64,000 bases of DNA from Brachypodium distachyon (taxonomy: Eukaryota; Streptophyta; Magnoliopsida; Poales; Poaceae). The notes under the pieces were generated by a model. It was given only the letters and a program-made list of their open reading frames with translations, did not search any database and was not told the DNA's origin. Made by a program: the position numbers and the translations under genes. The DNA lies in assembly GCF_000005505.3 (NCBI RefSeq), contig NC_016132.3, positions 56,248,914-56,312,913 on the forward strand. The letters run 5' to 3'. This document shows positions 24,301-37,267 of this stretch, one piece after another. Numbering within the stretch: position 1 is the stretch's first letter; each line of letters begins with the position of its first letter.

Positions 24301-27300
24301 GAACAAATAAGCTAGAACATAATGCATGCTATACATATGGTCCAGCATCTCTTGTGCAAAGACTAGACGAATATGAGGATGGAGCACCATCAATCATGGA
24401 GTAAAAATCACAGTCATGCCCACACTAAACTTCCACACGGGAAAACCAGGACGTTTGCATGAATGTCTTACTAATATTGAACAGCTATGCCATAAATACA
24501 TCGATTAATGAACAACCCACGAAGGTTACAGGTTATCAAACAATTATGTACAATGTGAAGTTCTTTGTAAATCACAGAACAGTTCCTAAGTGGTAAATTG
24601 ACACGATAAGTCTATAACGAAAAATACAGTACAATATCAGCTTGACCAAAGCAACTCCACGTGCCTTAATGTTCCCCAAATTGAAGAGTACTGCCTCAAC
24701 GAGGATATATCTTCTCATAGTCCACATAGAGTACGAAAAATAAAAAAAAAGGTCCGGGCAACTGAATGAAACATAAGCTAGCTAACAGAGCATACCCGGA
24801 CGGTGTCATCAGTTGGGTGGGCCTCTGCCACATCACACAACTTCCCAATAATATAAGAAGCAGGATGCTTCCCATCTGCAGTTCCATATTCCCCCAAAAC
24901 CCAGCATATGATCTGAAAGTATGATGAAAAATATGTTACCTCAAAAAACTCGTCCTGAGATAGGAAGGAAATACGAAACACATAACTACCTGCAAAAATG
25001 AGGAGGGAAGCTTTGGCTCCCCCAGAATCCGGAGGTAGGAATCTACCTGTTTACAAAAAAGAAAAGAATTACATAACAGATTAAGTACAGAGAATTTTTT
25101 TTAAACGAAGAATCATCCAGTTGAGGAGTCTGAGAAAGTTATGTTAACAGACTCCAATCTGTCAAGCTGAACAATATAACAGCAATTAAAGCATGAATGA
25201 TCTGGAAATTTCCTTCCAGCGTCCACTACCAAGTTGAAAAAAACAAGGGGTATGGCCAGTTCACGAGCATCCTTTTTTCCTTATTTCAATTTATATACCC
25301 ACTGGAAGAAGAATCACAAAAAAGCTTGCCTATTCACAGCAACCATGTTTAGCATTACAAAAACTAAACTCAGCAGCAAGGAATCATAAGAAGTTCAGAG
25401 TACATACAGCTGATGATCTCAATTGGCTATCAGCACCTTCATCCTCCTCTCCAAATCCTTCGGCAATGAGCCTCATTAAATTGTGTGCCACTCTAATGTT
25501 GACCAGGTCACCAGCATGCTCAAAGACTTTGTTCATGGTCTGGAGAATAATTGAAGGAGTCAGATGATTTAATGCTAAAACCAATACATGAAAATTACAT
25601 CACGCGCTTGATGAGATAGGCAAATACACATGGATTACCTGGATGAACCACTGATTGCTGGGTGCAAATTGTTCTGCTAGCTCAACACAACGGGATGCAA
25701 TTTCTGCCTTGTAATGGTGATCGGTTATGCTGATCATATACTCAATCATCCGATCAACAATCACTTCAACGTTAGTTGATTTTGTCATCTTATAAAGAAG
25801 CTCAAAGGTCTTACGCTTCAAAGTGTCATCGGGGTCCTAATCATAAGAACTAACAAGTGAGAGATGAACAATACTAACAGGAAAATACAACAATGGAGGT
25901 GCTGATACAATTTTACATGCATCAACCAAGGTCACAGGTAATAACCATGAAAATGGACATGGCATTGTGGCAAACAAACAACTAGGTAGTGGTATATAAT
26001 ATCGTAGCTCACTACAATTACATCTTCAGCTAACCTAATTTGTTACAAGGAAACATGAAAATGAACAGCTTATCACCATTTCCAACAAAATTAGTTATAC
26101 AACTGGAACATGATTTAAATAAAAGGGCATAGCTTCATTTTCATGCAGCATGCGAAAAGAATACACAAAATGAATGGCAGCATGAGGGCATATAAGTCTT
26201 GTCCTAAATGAAGTTTGACCATGTTTGTTCACAAAAATGTTGACACCTAAAGTATTAAATAATAAACTAGAAAACATATTGCATGGTGAATCTATTGGTA
26301 TTGTAGATATTAATATTTTTCTATAAACTTGGTAGGAAAAAACCAATATGCTTTCTTCTAGGGAATGGAGGAATTATTTGACATGGATTCCAAAGATTTA
26401 ACTTGTCACAGCACTCACCTCTAAGCAGTCGATAACAGACAATTGGTGCTCTTCTGCAATATCAGGATTTATTTTTATTAGTCTTCCAAGAGCATCAATA
26501 CCCATGTACTTAAGATTATGGCTATCACTCTGCAAACAGCAAAAAGGCAATCAAGCATTAGCTTCCAGTGAACACACCATCACGAAAGTCATTTATTTAG
26601 CCCTACACAAGTTTATGCCAAAACCTTCAAAAACTTCGATGTTGTTTCAGCTGCAGCATCCATGATCTTAGAGTTGGGATAAATGGATGAGATACAACAT
26701 ATGCATTCATACAATATTGCATTGCCAATATTGCTGGCAGTGTCACCCTTCCTGAATATGTCGCCCAAGACAGTGTACATATGGCCACTTGCTTGCTTGT
26801 CACCACTACCCAGCACAGCAAGTATTTTCAATAGTTTTATCTGCAAATAGCAACAGAAAAAGATTGTGCCAATTAAAGAACTCCAAACTGCTGGCAAAAG
26901 AACACCACATAGCATCCTTGAACACTTAAAATTAAGTTCAAAATAAAACTCACAGACCTGAATAAATGGTGCGGGCATTTGGTGGTAATCGTAGGAAGTC
27001 GGAAGCCTCCTCTCCGCAACTTGTTTGAGGATGTTAACAAAACTAACGACTAAATCCTTGTAGGAACTTGGATCTTCCAAAATCAGGTCATAGAGTGGGC
27101 ACAGAGTTGCACCCATTACCCCAGGATCATTATCACAGAGTCTCTGCAGAAGAATAAGCAGCACTACTCAGAACCTCAGCCAGAAATAATAATGCATTTA
27201 ACCCAAGAATTCCTAAAAATCCCAACGAGGCACTGAGTATAGAACTCCCTCTATGTCATAGCCTCCCAACAAGGTAAAATGCATCTAATAGAGAAAAAAG

Positions 27301-28592
27301 TGCATCTTTAGTGTTAACTAATGAAACCCAAATCTTTGAGGCAAAATGTAACATAAGATAGGCAAGAGATGTACTCCCTCCATTTCTAAATATCTAAACA
27401 TGCAGCCTTATAAGGAAGAGAGACAAATTGTTGTTTGGCCTTCTCCTCGCATTCCACATGCTAATTGGATCATTCATTCAATCCTCCGCTACTCTCTCTT
27501 CATCTCCACGTTGCCTCACCCAATAGGATGACAACATTAAAATCGTTTGGCTAGGAAAATTAAGTATGCTTTGGAGTCCAAATGTACAGATAATTTGAGA
27601 AAATCTGTTGGGGCTGCATATATAGATATAAAGAAAAGGATGGAATACTAAACATCTAATATCACACGGTTCAAGCCAAGTAACCACGATTAGAGACAGT
27701 AGCTAGTCGATGTAACTCAAAATACACATTGACAGACAGATATGCATTGAGCACAAACAAAGTACTATCAAGCTTTAGTAGGATTAACAGTAAAACATGC
27801 ATCTTTGAGTAAGAAAAATTAACAGTAGCGCATGCACCTTTGAGACAAATTTCAGTAGTGCATGCGCATTTGAGATAAAATTTGAAGGTTGAGAAGCTAA
27901 GGCATGACAAATACAGGCTATTATACTTATATTGCAGCTAGGGAAAGGTCGAATTAGAGCAGAGAGAAGGAGAGGTGAAATGTTTGGACCTTGCGGAAGT
28001 TGGAGACGAGGTGGGAGACGGATGAGGGGGATCGCTGGTAGAATCGGTGGAGCGCCATGACAGCCTTCTTCCGCACGGCCTCCTTGGGGTGCGCGAGAAG
28101 ATCGACGACCTGGGGCAGCACGGCAGGGATGGCCTCCTCGCCGATAAGCCGGCTCGCGGCGGTGAGCGCGGCGCAGACGACGAGGTAGTTGTCGGACCTG
28201 AGGTCCTTCTGGATGGTGTTTACGACGAGGATGACGAGGTCGTGGCGCTCGTCGATGAAGAGCGCGACGGCGAGGTACCCCGTGCGCTTGAGCGGGAGGG
28301 ACTCGTCGTGGGTCATCTTGACGGCGTGGATGTGGCCGAAGGAGGCGTCGTGGCCGAGCATCTCGGCGTAGACGAGGCGGAGGAGGAGCTCCTTCATCTT
28401 GCGGCGGGGCACGTCCGGGTCGGCGAGGCGGCGCTTGAGGTGCTCGAGCTCGCGGGAGATGATGCGGTCCTCCTCCGCCTTGGAGCGCGCCTCGCCGATG
28501 GACTTGACGAGGTCCAGGAACTCCTTCGACTGCCCCCACCCGCCCTGCGACCCCATCGCCAGCTCCCGCCCGATCGTCCGGAGCTGCTCCAT
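21315..28592 (-). CDS. AP4E: AP-4 adaptor complex large subunit epsilon
   Basis: Eleven exons: 28592-27990, 27143-26958, 26840-26625, 26529-26419, 25836-25639, 25539-25408, 25046-24990, 24912-24796, 24211-24134, 23441-23298, 22388-21315; 971 residues, every intron in phase 0. It begins MEQLRTIGRELAMGSQGG. The adaptin trunk (HEAT/ARM helices, about residues 25-615) includes SKAEEDRIISRELEHLKRRL, LVYAEMLGHDASFGH, LPLKRTGYLAVALF, YMGIDALGRLIKINPDIAEE and CWVLGEYGTADG. The rest is a Ser/Pro-rich hinge with DLLDLGE (849-855) and DPF (865-867), both accessory-binding style motifs, ending NLFKDLLG. AP-4 is a heterotetramer at the trans-Golgi network that sorts cargo toward the vacuole. Exon 9 uses an AAG acceptor; the Golgi role is family knowledge. 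Confidence 0.96.
22775..22935 (-). mobile_element. SINE-like fragment in AP-4 epsilon intron 10
   Basis: Read on the minus strand it contains TTGGTTGGCTAGAGCGTGTG (A-box-like) and CCCACCTGCGTTTGACGCCC (B-box-like). It continues CAGCCTCGGCAGGGGTGCTCGC, a layout typical of tRNA-derived grass SINEs. The ends are worn and I see no clear target duplication. Confidence 0.5.
26180..26370. mobile_element. Degenerate Stowaway-type fragment in AP-4 epsilon intron 4
   Basis: The interior TTTGACCATGTTTGTTCACAA... and ATTGTAGATATTAATATTTT-TCTATAAACTTGG is shared with the Stowaway at 61654 in the THO2 intron. A degraded end reads GGGAATGGAGGAATTA. No intact inverted ends remain, so boundaries are approximate. 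Confidence 0.45.
27372..27650. mobile_element. Stowaway-like MITE in AP-4 epsilon intron 1
   Basis: About 280 bp. The left end TACTCCCTCCATTTCTAAAT...AACATGCAGCC matches the right end read on the other strand (AGTATTCCATCCTTTTCTTT...ATATATGCAGCC). The inverted ends are about 40 bp with several mismatches. Confidence 0.7.
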
Positions 28593-30923
28593 TGGCGTTC
28601 GGCTGGAGGCTCGGAGTGGATGATGGCTGGCTGGTCGCCGCCGGCGACGGCGACGGCGGCGGCGGAAGCGTCCGGTTGGGGGCGGGGAAGTGAGGAGGCG
28701 GAGATCTGGATCGGCCGAGAGTGGGAAGGTGGGTTTCGTCGGGGTAGACCAGGGAGATCGGGATCGGCCTAGTTTTTTTTCTTTCTCTTTTGTTTTTCCT
28801 TCACACTTTTACTCGAGTTGTTTTGCATTCCAAGGAAGTCTCTTGTCATTGTGCCTCGGTTTTGCTTTTCTTTTCTTCTTTTTGATGTAACATTTTGTAT
28901 TGAGTAATAAGGATTTTCTAAAATGTTCTTTACACTACCTTAAGGCATTCTCAGTTCTACTAACTTTTCGCGAGAAGATCAAGCTCATATACTAATGATC
29001 ATTTAAAATAAAAATAAAATTACACATAAGTTGTTGAAAACAGATTGGTGTTTCTCTTGCACTTGCTGGTGATGCGTTGTGACCAAATCTCAATGTTGCC
29101 TCCGAACCTTGAAACACATTAAAACGAGAAAACATTGTTTACATAACACCTGAGAAGTCACGAATTGAAACCAAAAAACATGACAAAGGTGATCTAAGAA
29201 ACATACTGATGCCCCGAGAAGAAGGCGGCTAAAAGGTTTGGATAACCACTCCAGAACCGGCCAGATGGATCTAGTGAGACTTAACCTCACTAGTTCTGTG
29301 ACGAAACTGAACCTAGCAGCCAAACAATCCCCATTCGTCCTTTGTGCCGCCGATGAGGTGGATCAAGAGTCAAGAAAAACTTACTTTTATACTGCACGCT
29401 GCCACCATATCCACCGTAGAGCCAAATCTGAGGAACCGAAGTTTAACTCTAAGAGACCTAAGTACTGCTCCACAACACAAATTGTCGCCGAAGCGGCAAC
29501 CACGGTTTCAGCGGGGAGTGGTGGTACAGAGGCCCGTTTTCGAGAGAGGTGTGACTGTTTTTTTTCGTTGGGACCAGTGGGTTTTGTACTAATTTTGAGG
29601 AAAATAAACTTACCTTAGATTCCTCAGGAAGTAAACTAAAATAAAACATTTTCCTTCTTGATTGATAATTAAAGCGCTCACAACATTTTATCTAGTAGGC
29701 ATGTTTTAAATATACACAGGCTAACATCTTTATTTGAGACTGCCCCGGCAAGCATGAAATAATTCGCGTAAGTTGAAGTCAATGGAAAGTCATTTCTAGC
29801 GCCTCGGCTATGTAGGGGTGCGCGGAGAGGCTTACACGTGGTATCCACCTGAAGGAATATCATATACCATATACCAATAAATATATCATTCACATACCAC
29901 ATACCATTGATGAAAGCATATATCATTGAATTTCAATACCATATACCACCGATGATATCATATACCAACCTAATATATTTAATTAGGTGGGCCGGCGCAA
30001 CGTCACGTGGCAGTTTCTGCACGCACCGCCAATCGCCGCTTACATGAAGTCAACCCAAGTCAATATACAACCCAAGAAACTTATAAATACCAATAACGGA
30101 GAATGTGGATGTTTGGCTCCGCTCACCCTGCCTCTTTATTTTGAAAATACAAAAATGTCTCTGTATACTTTTGGAATTTCCAAAGAAATCTCACGTGTAG
30201 ATATTAGACTTTACTCCTGTATCTGCTTGTTTTCATGAGAAACTTATAAAGAACTTCACTTATAAATACCAATAGTATTGATGATTTGTGTGCACAAAAA
30301 TGACATTAATGGCGAGCTAAAAAATATATTAAGTTGCTTTTTCTTTGTTTTTTATCCTCTTTGTATGCACGTAACACTCAGTCAACAGAAAAAAAAAACA
30401 TATGGACAATATTTTTTGGATACGGGAGCATGTGCAGCCAGGATCAGTTCATGGTTTTCGCCGAAGTGTAGAGTCAACAGAAGGCAGACGCATCTGGTCA
30501 CTGTGTTATCAGCAAATGAACACCTGACTCAACAAGATAATTCAGCAAATGTACAAACATGAAATGTCATACATCAGTAAGTCTGACCTTGTCAACCTAG
30601 ATAAAGAATTGTTCATACCCACATTACATAAGCTGAATTGTTCACCTTACAGAGTACCACCACTTTCCAGTATAAATAAACACACATATTTCAGGTATGT
30701 CATGCCAAGGCCACAATGTGTTAGGTAATACGCTGAGCTGATAAGGCAAGAATAAACTCAGTGAACTCAGACAGCACTAGCCTCTCCTGCACTGGACTTG
30801 TTCCTGGTAAATTTTCCAGCTGCTAGGTTGCTTCTTTGTAGTCGCCCATATGTCGATGTTTCAGCAAATTCCAATATCAAAACCACTAGATTTACTGGCT
30901 GCAAAGGAAGTTCACTGAGAAGC
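28593..30923. other. AP-4 epsilon leader and intergenic region up to the PQBP1-like gene
   Basis: About 2.3 kb. The left 150-200 bases are the GC-rich AP-4 epsilon leader (GGCGAC repeats) and promoter. Sequence at 29080-29600 looks repeat-derived (AACCGGCCAGATGGATCTAG... CACCATATCCACCGTAGAGC), but I cannot assign a class. A CATATACCA-type repeat lies at 29861-29968. No gene is supported. Confidence 0.5.
29861..29968. repeat. Irregular CATATACCA repeat
   Basis: The motif CATATACCA or close variants (CACATACCA, CCATATACC) recurs about eight times in 108 bases, with ATATATCATT and GATGATATCAT between copies. It is an AT-rich irregular satellite-like patch and not a clean tandem array. Confidence 0.8.
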
Positions 30924-33900
30924 TTAATCTGCCTCCCCAAGCCCGTCACTGCCATCCCCTCTTTTACTGATTGCAGCCATGCCACCACGCTTCTTGCCAT
31001 TGGATGCTACCTCCGCATTTTTCCTCAGCACGGCACCAGGTGAGGGATATGGTCTTTGTTGGAACAAAGGCCCCTGTTAATAAACCATGAAAAGAGGACT
31101 CCTTATTCTCAGTAGTTATTCTCAGTAGAGGATAAGTATTAAGGTTTGATCTATATCTGGAATCACAGGTACCGTAGTTTTTTTTTTTGGGAGATCCCAT
31201 ATGTTACTACTTCCATATAATCCTTAGTTCCACGTGACAGATAAAGAAACATGGGAATTTATCAGAGACAGTAACTAACAGGCGCTTGCCCAGTTCTCAA
31301 GGCTCAAATAACCATGATATATGGAAGCCTGTCAACAGATTCTAACAGGTCATATGGTATGCTTTCAGTGGGTGTATAGGCACCTAGATATATTACTTAT
31401 CATCTGAACGGAAGCCGGAGGGTAGGCAAATTTATTCCTAGATCACATAAAGGGAAGTTGCAAATCAGATAACATACAGATGCAGTTGTATCCGCTGCTC
31501 GTGGTTGTACACCCTTCAAGCCGACAACCCTGAAAAAAAAGGAGCAACTTGTTACAACTGCATTCTATATTGATTATCCTAGCTAAACTGAAGCACATCG
31601 TAACTACAACAGCCAAGATTATCAGTTTTAATGAATCGTAATAAGCCTTCAGGAAGAGTGAGATCATTTACCAGCCACCCCGTGGAGCATCTGAGTAAGA
31701 GCTTGGATCCATTGGGTCAAGCTCATCATCCTCGGCGTGATTTCTTTTGCGGTTATCCTTTTTGTTTGCCTTTCCAGAAGGAGGTTTTGTGCTTGATCTG
31801 CATGTATATGACAAACTAAATAAATAATATGATGCAACATTTTAGCAGGATAAACTAGAAGAAGCATAACCGATTAAGCAACAATAGCTGACGCCCTGAA
31901 TACAAATCCCATTTACCTGTCCTTAGTTGCAACATTTCCTTGAATTTTGGGAGCATTGGTGCCACTTGACTGCACGATATTGTTCGAGTAAGATGGATAC
32001 TGTTGAAAAGGCAGATTTTGAACCCTGCAAACGGGCATAATAACCCAACATTAGCTATATGCCTATATTCCTAAAATTATTTTATTTGTTGCATTTGGTA
32101 TGGATATTGCTTGCTACTAAAAGTACATCTGCAACGATAGACAACATAGATAGATCATAAAGTAGGTATGGTTTGAGACAAGATCACAGCGATTGAGATA
32201 AATCCCCCAAAAACTTCATAACATTTACTAGTTTACAAGATTAGATTATCAATAGAGTACCTTGTGCAGTGATTGCAATATCCCCATGGCTGGACAAGAC
32301 CAATTCCCCATCCACCACAGCCTGAACATCTTTGCATGTGAGGGTTGCAAAGATCAGCATTTTGGGCAGTCGGCTGAACTGCAACATCGGTGGATGCATG
32401 TGGCACAACACCTGGTTGTACAGAAGTAGGTGGTTCCCACTGTGTTGCATGTGTCTTTGTATTATAGTAGTATTTCTGGCCTAAAATAATGAACAAACCA
32501 TAGATGTGTCACTAAGAGTTCCTTTAAGAAATACATGGTGTTCTAGAAAGCGTGTAGACAAACTTCTCTTTGACTACTAATACATATGTAAAAATATATT
32601 TACGTTGGTCATGTTGGTACAGTGGTACCAATAGATTTGTCACGAAATTATTTTCATGATATCACAATTTTATAATACCATACTACGCATTCATATCAAA
32701 AGCAAAACTCATTTAAAAACACAATATATCTTTGATTAGCATGATTTATGGTAAAACTGTTTCTCCTTCCTGATAACTGTTGAATTTCAACAAAAATTAA
32801 TGTTTGACTTGTTTTCAGCTTTGGAATAGCACAAGATTGTTTTCGAATGTTACAGAAGTTCAGTGATAAAACAGTGGCATTTTTCGCTCTGACAAATATT
32901 GTGCGGTTGATACAGAAAAATTCAACACCTGTTGATTTGTCAAGTGCCTCCTCCCAATTCTCTGGCAATGATGGAGCAGCTTGATGCTGCACAGGATTCA
33001 CAGCACCACCAGGGCGATCCCATTGGGTCACTCCAGTGCTTTGGTTATAGAAATAAGAAGCACCAGTAGTTGGATCTTTCGCCTCGACCTAAAATAAAAT
33101 AAGTTAATGGAGGAGAACGGACTGTTGTAACTTGTAACTACTATAAGCTCATAATCAATAGATATGGCAAATACACAGCAAATAGTAGCTGTTGAAGGAT
33201 GCCACATATACTAGCGTGTCCAAGTTAGCAAATGAAAACTTGAAAATTAATAAACTGATGTCTCCAGATACAAGTTTGTTAAAGACACACATATATTAGA
33301 GTGTCCAGGATACACTGCAAAGTGACCAAGAAAATCAAGACACAGTTGGCTATGCATATCAGCTAGAAAATTTATTAAACACTTCGGAAAAACAGTATGA
33401 GAAAATATTAGCATATACTTACCCAACCAGGAGGTAACTCTTGGGCAGATATGTTGTGGCCTTCCTGAGAATCTGCCTGGAATCCAGTGGCACAAGCACA
33501 AATTGAATGTGTAAAGAGAAAGATCAACCGTGCATTTAGGTTCTCAAAGAGATGTTGATACTTAATACTAGTTAATACCAATGCAGAAGGGATATTTTTT
33601 TCATTTTCAGTACACCAATCGGTGCAAAATATTATATCACCTGGTATAAAATAACCATTTCCATTTATACAGATTCCATGGCAGGGACCAGCATATTCAG
33701 ATTTAAAAAAAAAATTTACCATACAGCTTTGATAAGTTTATTTCACAACATCTTCTGATTCTTCTCTTCATCTAAGTCACTCATACACACATGATCCTAC
33801 ATGATATCAAATATCTTATGTAGTTATGTGTCTACAATAGCAAGATGGTGCTAGCACTGATTCAAGGTTACCCTATCTACCACAATCCAGTTTCTACTTC

Positions 33901-35501
33901 CTGCTAACAGAAAGAATGGAGAGTAAATGTAAGGGAAAAAATAGTTAAATAATTATAAATTACCTTTTGTTTAGCTGCGCTATTATCATTTGCTGCCTTG
34001 TCTTTAAGAATTCCCCTTGCTTTTAACCTCTGCTTCAAAAACTCGGGAAGATCATCAGCACCATCTTTTGGTTTATCTGTAGGAAAAAAAAAGTTAGTTT
34101 AGTTGAAAGCAGCAAGTAATTTAGAGAGAAGTGGCATGTAAATATGTAATACCCCAAAGCAGTAAGTGACTTAGAGAGAGGTGGCATACTCATTTGAGCA
34201 CTTGAAAAGCTTCCAGCGTGATAAGCACCACCTCCTGGTACACCATAGCCATTGCCAATTTCAACATTGCCTGGTGAGCATGCTTAATCATCAGGTTTAA
34301 TTGGCAAAGAGTTGCCTCACTTTAACGATGGAACCAACTATGTATATAATTCAACACGTATGTAACATAAGAACATGACAACCAAAATGTTAGCAGCAAG
34401 AAAACACAAGTTGAAGGATTTAATTCATTTCCCCTGGAAATATCCTTCTACTGATATTAATTAGTATTTCATAGTGTCAAATCATAATCATCATAAATGA
34501 GAAGTTTACACACTTTGGAGGTGTGAAACAGAAAATAGTAGGGAAATGGAAATAGACAAGTAGAGTATTATTTGTGGAAATATAATGACCGTTATCATGC
34601 TGAAGTGACTTTCCCCTTTTGTTTGCCATCTCCGCACGATGGTCAACCGTCATCTTTAGCAAGTGTTCCTAAAAAATGAAGGTAACGAAACTGAATTAAC
34701 TAATCGAGTTCAATTTTCACAGAGAAACAAATGAAGGAGGAAATGACAGAAAATAATAAGAATGATAGATTATCACCTTCAGTGCATTAGGATCACGCCG
34801 GCTCAAAAGCATGTCTTCCCCATATTCTGCAGGCTCGCTTGTTGCATTTGCTTGTCTGAATGAAAAAATGAACAGGACACCGATACATCAAGCAACTGCA
34901 GACAGCTGTGGACCATCAGCACAAAAGGAAATGGGGGGAACGAACCTTTGATTTTGTATGACTTGCTGCGTCTCAATGTCCTAGTTATCATATAGACAAC
35001 CGATTAAGAAACATAAACATAACACAAGTATAATCTAGATCCTCTGGAGAATATGAATACCTGTTCATGGAGAACAGCCTCTTGGACAGCAGATTCGATG
35101 TTTGCTGCACTACCATTATGGTTGGCAACCTCATGAGCAGTCTGATGGGCCTGCCAATTCCCAGGATCTGTGGGTGCATTAGGGGTACTCTGAGCAGGAA
35201 GTAAAGGCGTGTTAGGCTGTGTAGCATAGAAGAGGTTTGATGTATCTTGATTGCTGCCATTATTGGGTCTGGTGTCGTATGGTGCTGGATAAGCATGTGG
35301 ATGTGGACTAGGATGAAAAGGTTGTGTTGCATAGAAGACATTTGCTGTATTCTGATTGTTGCCACCATTGGGTCTGGTGTCATATGGTGTTGGGTAAGCA
35401 TGTGGACGTGGACTAGGCTGAAATTGTGAAGGATGGTTTGAAGGTGGAGGTTGCCAGGTTCCAACACCAGGAGGTAATGGCTGACCGTGAGAGTTGTTCA
35501 T
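30924..35501 (-). CDS. PQBP1: PQBP1-like protein with two WW domains and a Cys4 motif
   Basis: Thirteen coding exons: 35501-35061, 34980-34946, 34855-34777, 34668-34590, 34270-34190, 34076-33964, 33476-33423, 33088-32929, 32480-32261, 32024-31917, 31797-31672, 31529-31478, 31073-30924; 565 residues. The N-terminus is Pro/His/Tyr-rich with a 35-residue tandem duplication (27-61, 62-96). WW1 (290-320) is LPPGWVEAKDP...TQWDRP and WW2 (335-365) is [11 protein letters not shown]...TQWEPP. A Cys4 motif follows, CSGCGGWG...GYCNHC (399-419). The C-terminal block [18 protein letters not shown] with [20 protein letters not shown] is the PQBP1 signature that in animals binds the U5 15 kDa spliceosome protein. 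A nuclear splicing role is inferred from that homology. Exon 4 includes [19 protein letters not shown], a conserved helix in plant members. The AAs ISKRGDG...GEAD close the protein. Confidence 0.92.
35214..35423 (-). repeat. 105 bp in-frame tandem duplication in PQBP1-like exon 1
   Basis: Two consecutive copies encode FxPSPxPHAYPxPYDTRP followed by NxGxNQxTxNxFYATQP. Differences between copies are mostly conservative, so reading frame and composition have been kept since the duplication. Confidence 0.9.
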
Positions 35502-35570
35502 CACTAAGCAGACGCTAAATATGACACGTGACTAGGCAAATTTCCACCAGCTTAAGCTCACTAAACAAAT

Positions 35571-36249
35571 CTGCAACACAAGGCAAACAGTGGAGCAACA
35601 TTAGCACACATTAGCTTTGCAGTTATTACTATTTGGTCTTGAAAAATCAAACTTACATGTTTCCATGATATCCTAATGTAAATGCAGGAATATAAAATTT
35701 GAGTGTGTCATTAATCCAGTTCATCTCCTACCCATTGTCAGGACTCAGGCCTATTCATCAAGCTTGACTAGCTTCACAATTTCCTTTTTCATTGTTTTCA
35801 ATATACCTTTTTTTTTAAAGAGGCAAAAGCTTTGCCGTTATACTAATAAAGGACTTCAATACAGCCAAATTCATACACACTGAAATCTATGAAGAGAAAT
35901 GCACACCCGTACGGTATCGCCACTTGCGTGTAAGTCATTTGCACCGCAGCATGCGGAGACTTAAACCCTAACATTAGCACCCAATTCACAACCACACAGG
36001 TAGCCGCATCATGACGGCTATTAGGCATTTAGGCTCCACCCAAAACCTGACCATATGACGGTAGTACGATACTATACATAACAATCATCAATTAGAGCCC
36101 CTAATCGCATCTAGCGGATCCAGAGTCCGCGCGTCTTGCCCGCCGCGAACTAATAGCTAAAGAGAAACTAAATACCTATACGAATCCTATGGTCAAATTC
36201 TTTATGGTTCGAGAAGACATGGGGATTGAGCGGGAACGAGGGAGCGCAC
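35571..36249 (-). other. Probable 5' UTR intron of the PQBP1-like gene
   Basis: Minus-strand donor GGAAAG|GTGCGC ends the leader exon at 36250. Acceptor CTTGTGTTGCAG ends at 35571, 69 bases before the ATG. A TATTTAAG box lies at 36429-36436, placing transcription start near 36.4 kb. Inferred from signals only. Confidence 0.5.
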
Positions 36250-37267
36250 CTTTCCTCCGGCGGACGGTGCGGCGGTGGTGTGCCTCCGGGGACGAGCAGG
36301 GGGCGGCAGAGGGATTAGACGGGGACACGAATCGGTGTTGTTTCGTTCCAGGGGCCGATCTCTTCCTATTCCGATGCCGTCGGATCTCGGCCGCTGATGC
36401 ATTCAACGGTCCAGATGTGCCATTCTATCTTAAATACGTCTCTACTGTCCGTTAACGGAAAAACAAAAACCCGCGACCACTCCGGCTTCGTGGCGCGCCA
36501 TCGTACGTCCTCCTTGCCCCCTTTTCTCTCTCAAAGACAGATTCCATGGCCATTTCATTCGTCCCTTCTGCACCGGCAGCGAGGGGCTTCGACTCGAGTT
36601 TCCTCTCGTGGGAGCGCCTGCGTGTGATTGATGCGGATGCCCATGAGGTGTTTGTTTGGTGGACTGCTTGGTGCTTTGGTGTGAAGACTGGAGTTTGCGT
36701 GGACAGTTCACAGTGGTCAGCCGGAACGGAAGCACGCGCGGCCATGGCATGGCCGGCATATGCGCACAAGCCTGCGTCAGTGTGAACCTCTCCAGACTTG
36801 AAAAAAAGAAAGTGTGAACCTCTTCAGAACATCGCTGGGCCACCGGCGCGGCGAACTTAACAAAATGTGCATGGTTCATAGTTCACCCATGTCGATCACA
36901 TCAACTAAATTAACCCCGATCTGCTGCATTTCAGTGATGCGCTCCGGACGCAGTTGCCCGAAAGATTTTACACGAGGCAGTGTGTAGAGTGTAGGTACAA
37001 ACACTCGATCCTCTCCATGAGAATCGTCATCGCCACGCTTTGCAAGGTTGGAGGCTGTGCTCCTGTAGAGTTTTGTCTGTTGCTTGGATAAGGCAGAGAA
37101 AACATTTTTGGGGGAAGAACTTTTAGTGGCGCTGCTGTGTGCTGACTAATCGAGCAGTCTGGATAGATGGCTAGCTTGTGAAGGCCAGCTTATCCCTTAC
37201 TTGGCAGAAGGCTTGTCTGCTTGTGCTTAATTTGCGGCTATCTCACTTTGGGTTGTGGCTGACCTAA

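Noticed and set aside
27784..28539. 251-codon minus-strand frame rich in Arg and Pro
   Set aside because: It is a shifted frame of AP-4 epsilon exon 1 reading into intron 1.
28047..28772. Open frame of 241 codons on the plus strand
   Set aside because: It is the exact antisense of the AP-4 epsilon first exon, whose protein is clearly recognised. The high GC content removes stops from the other frames.
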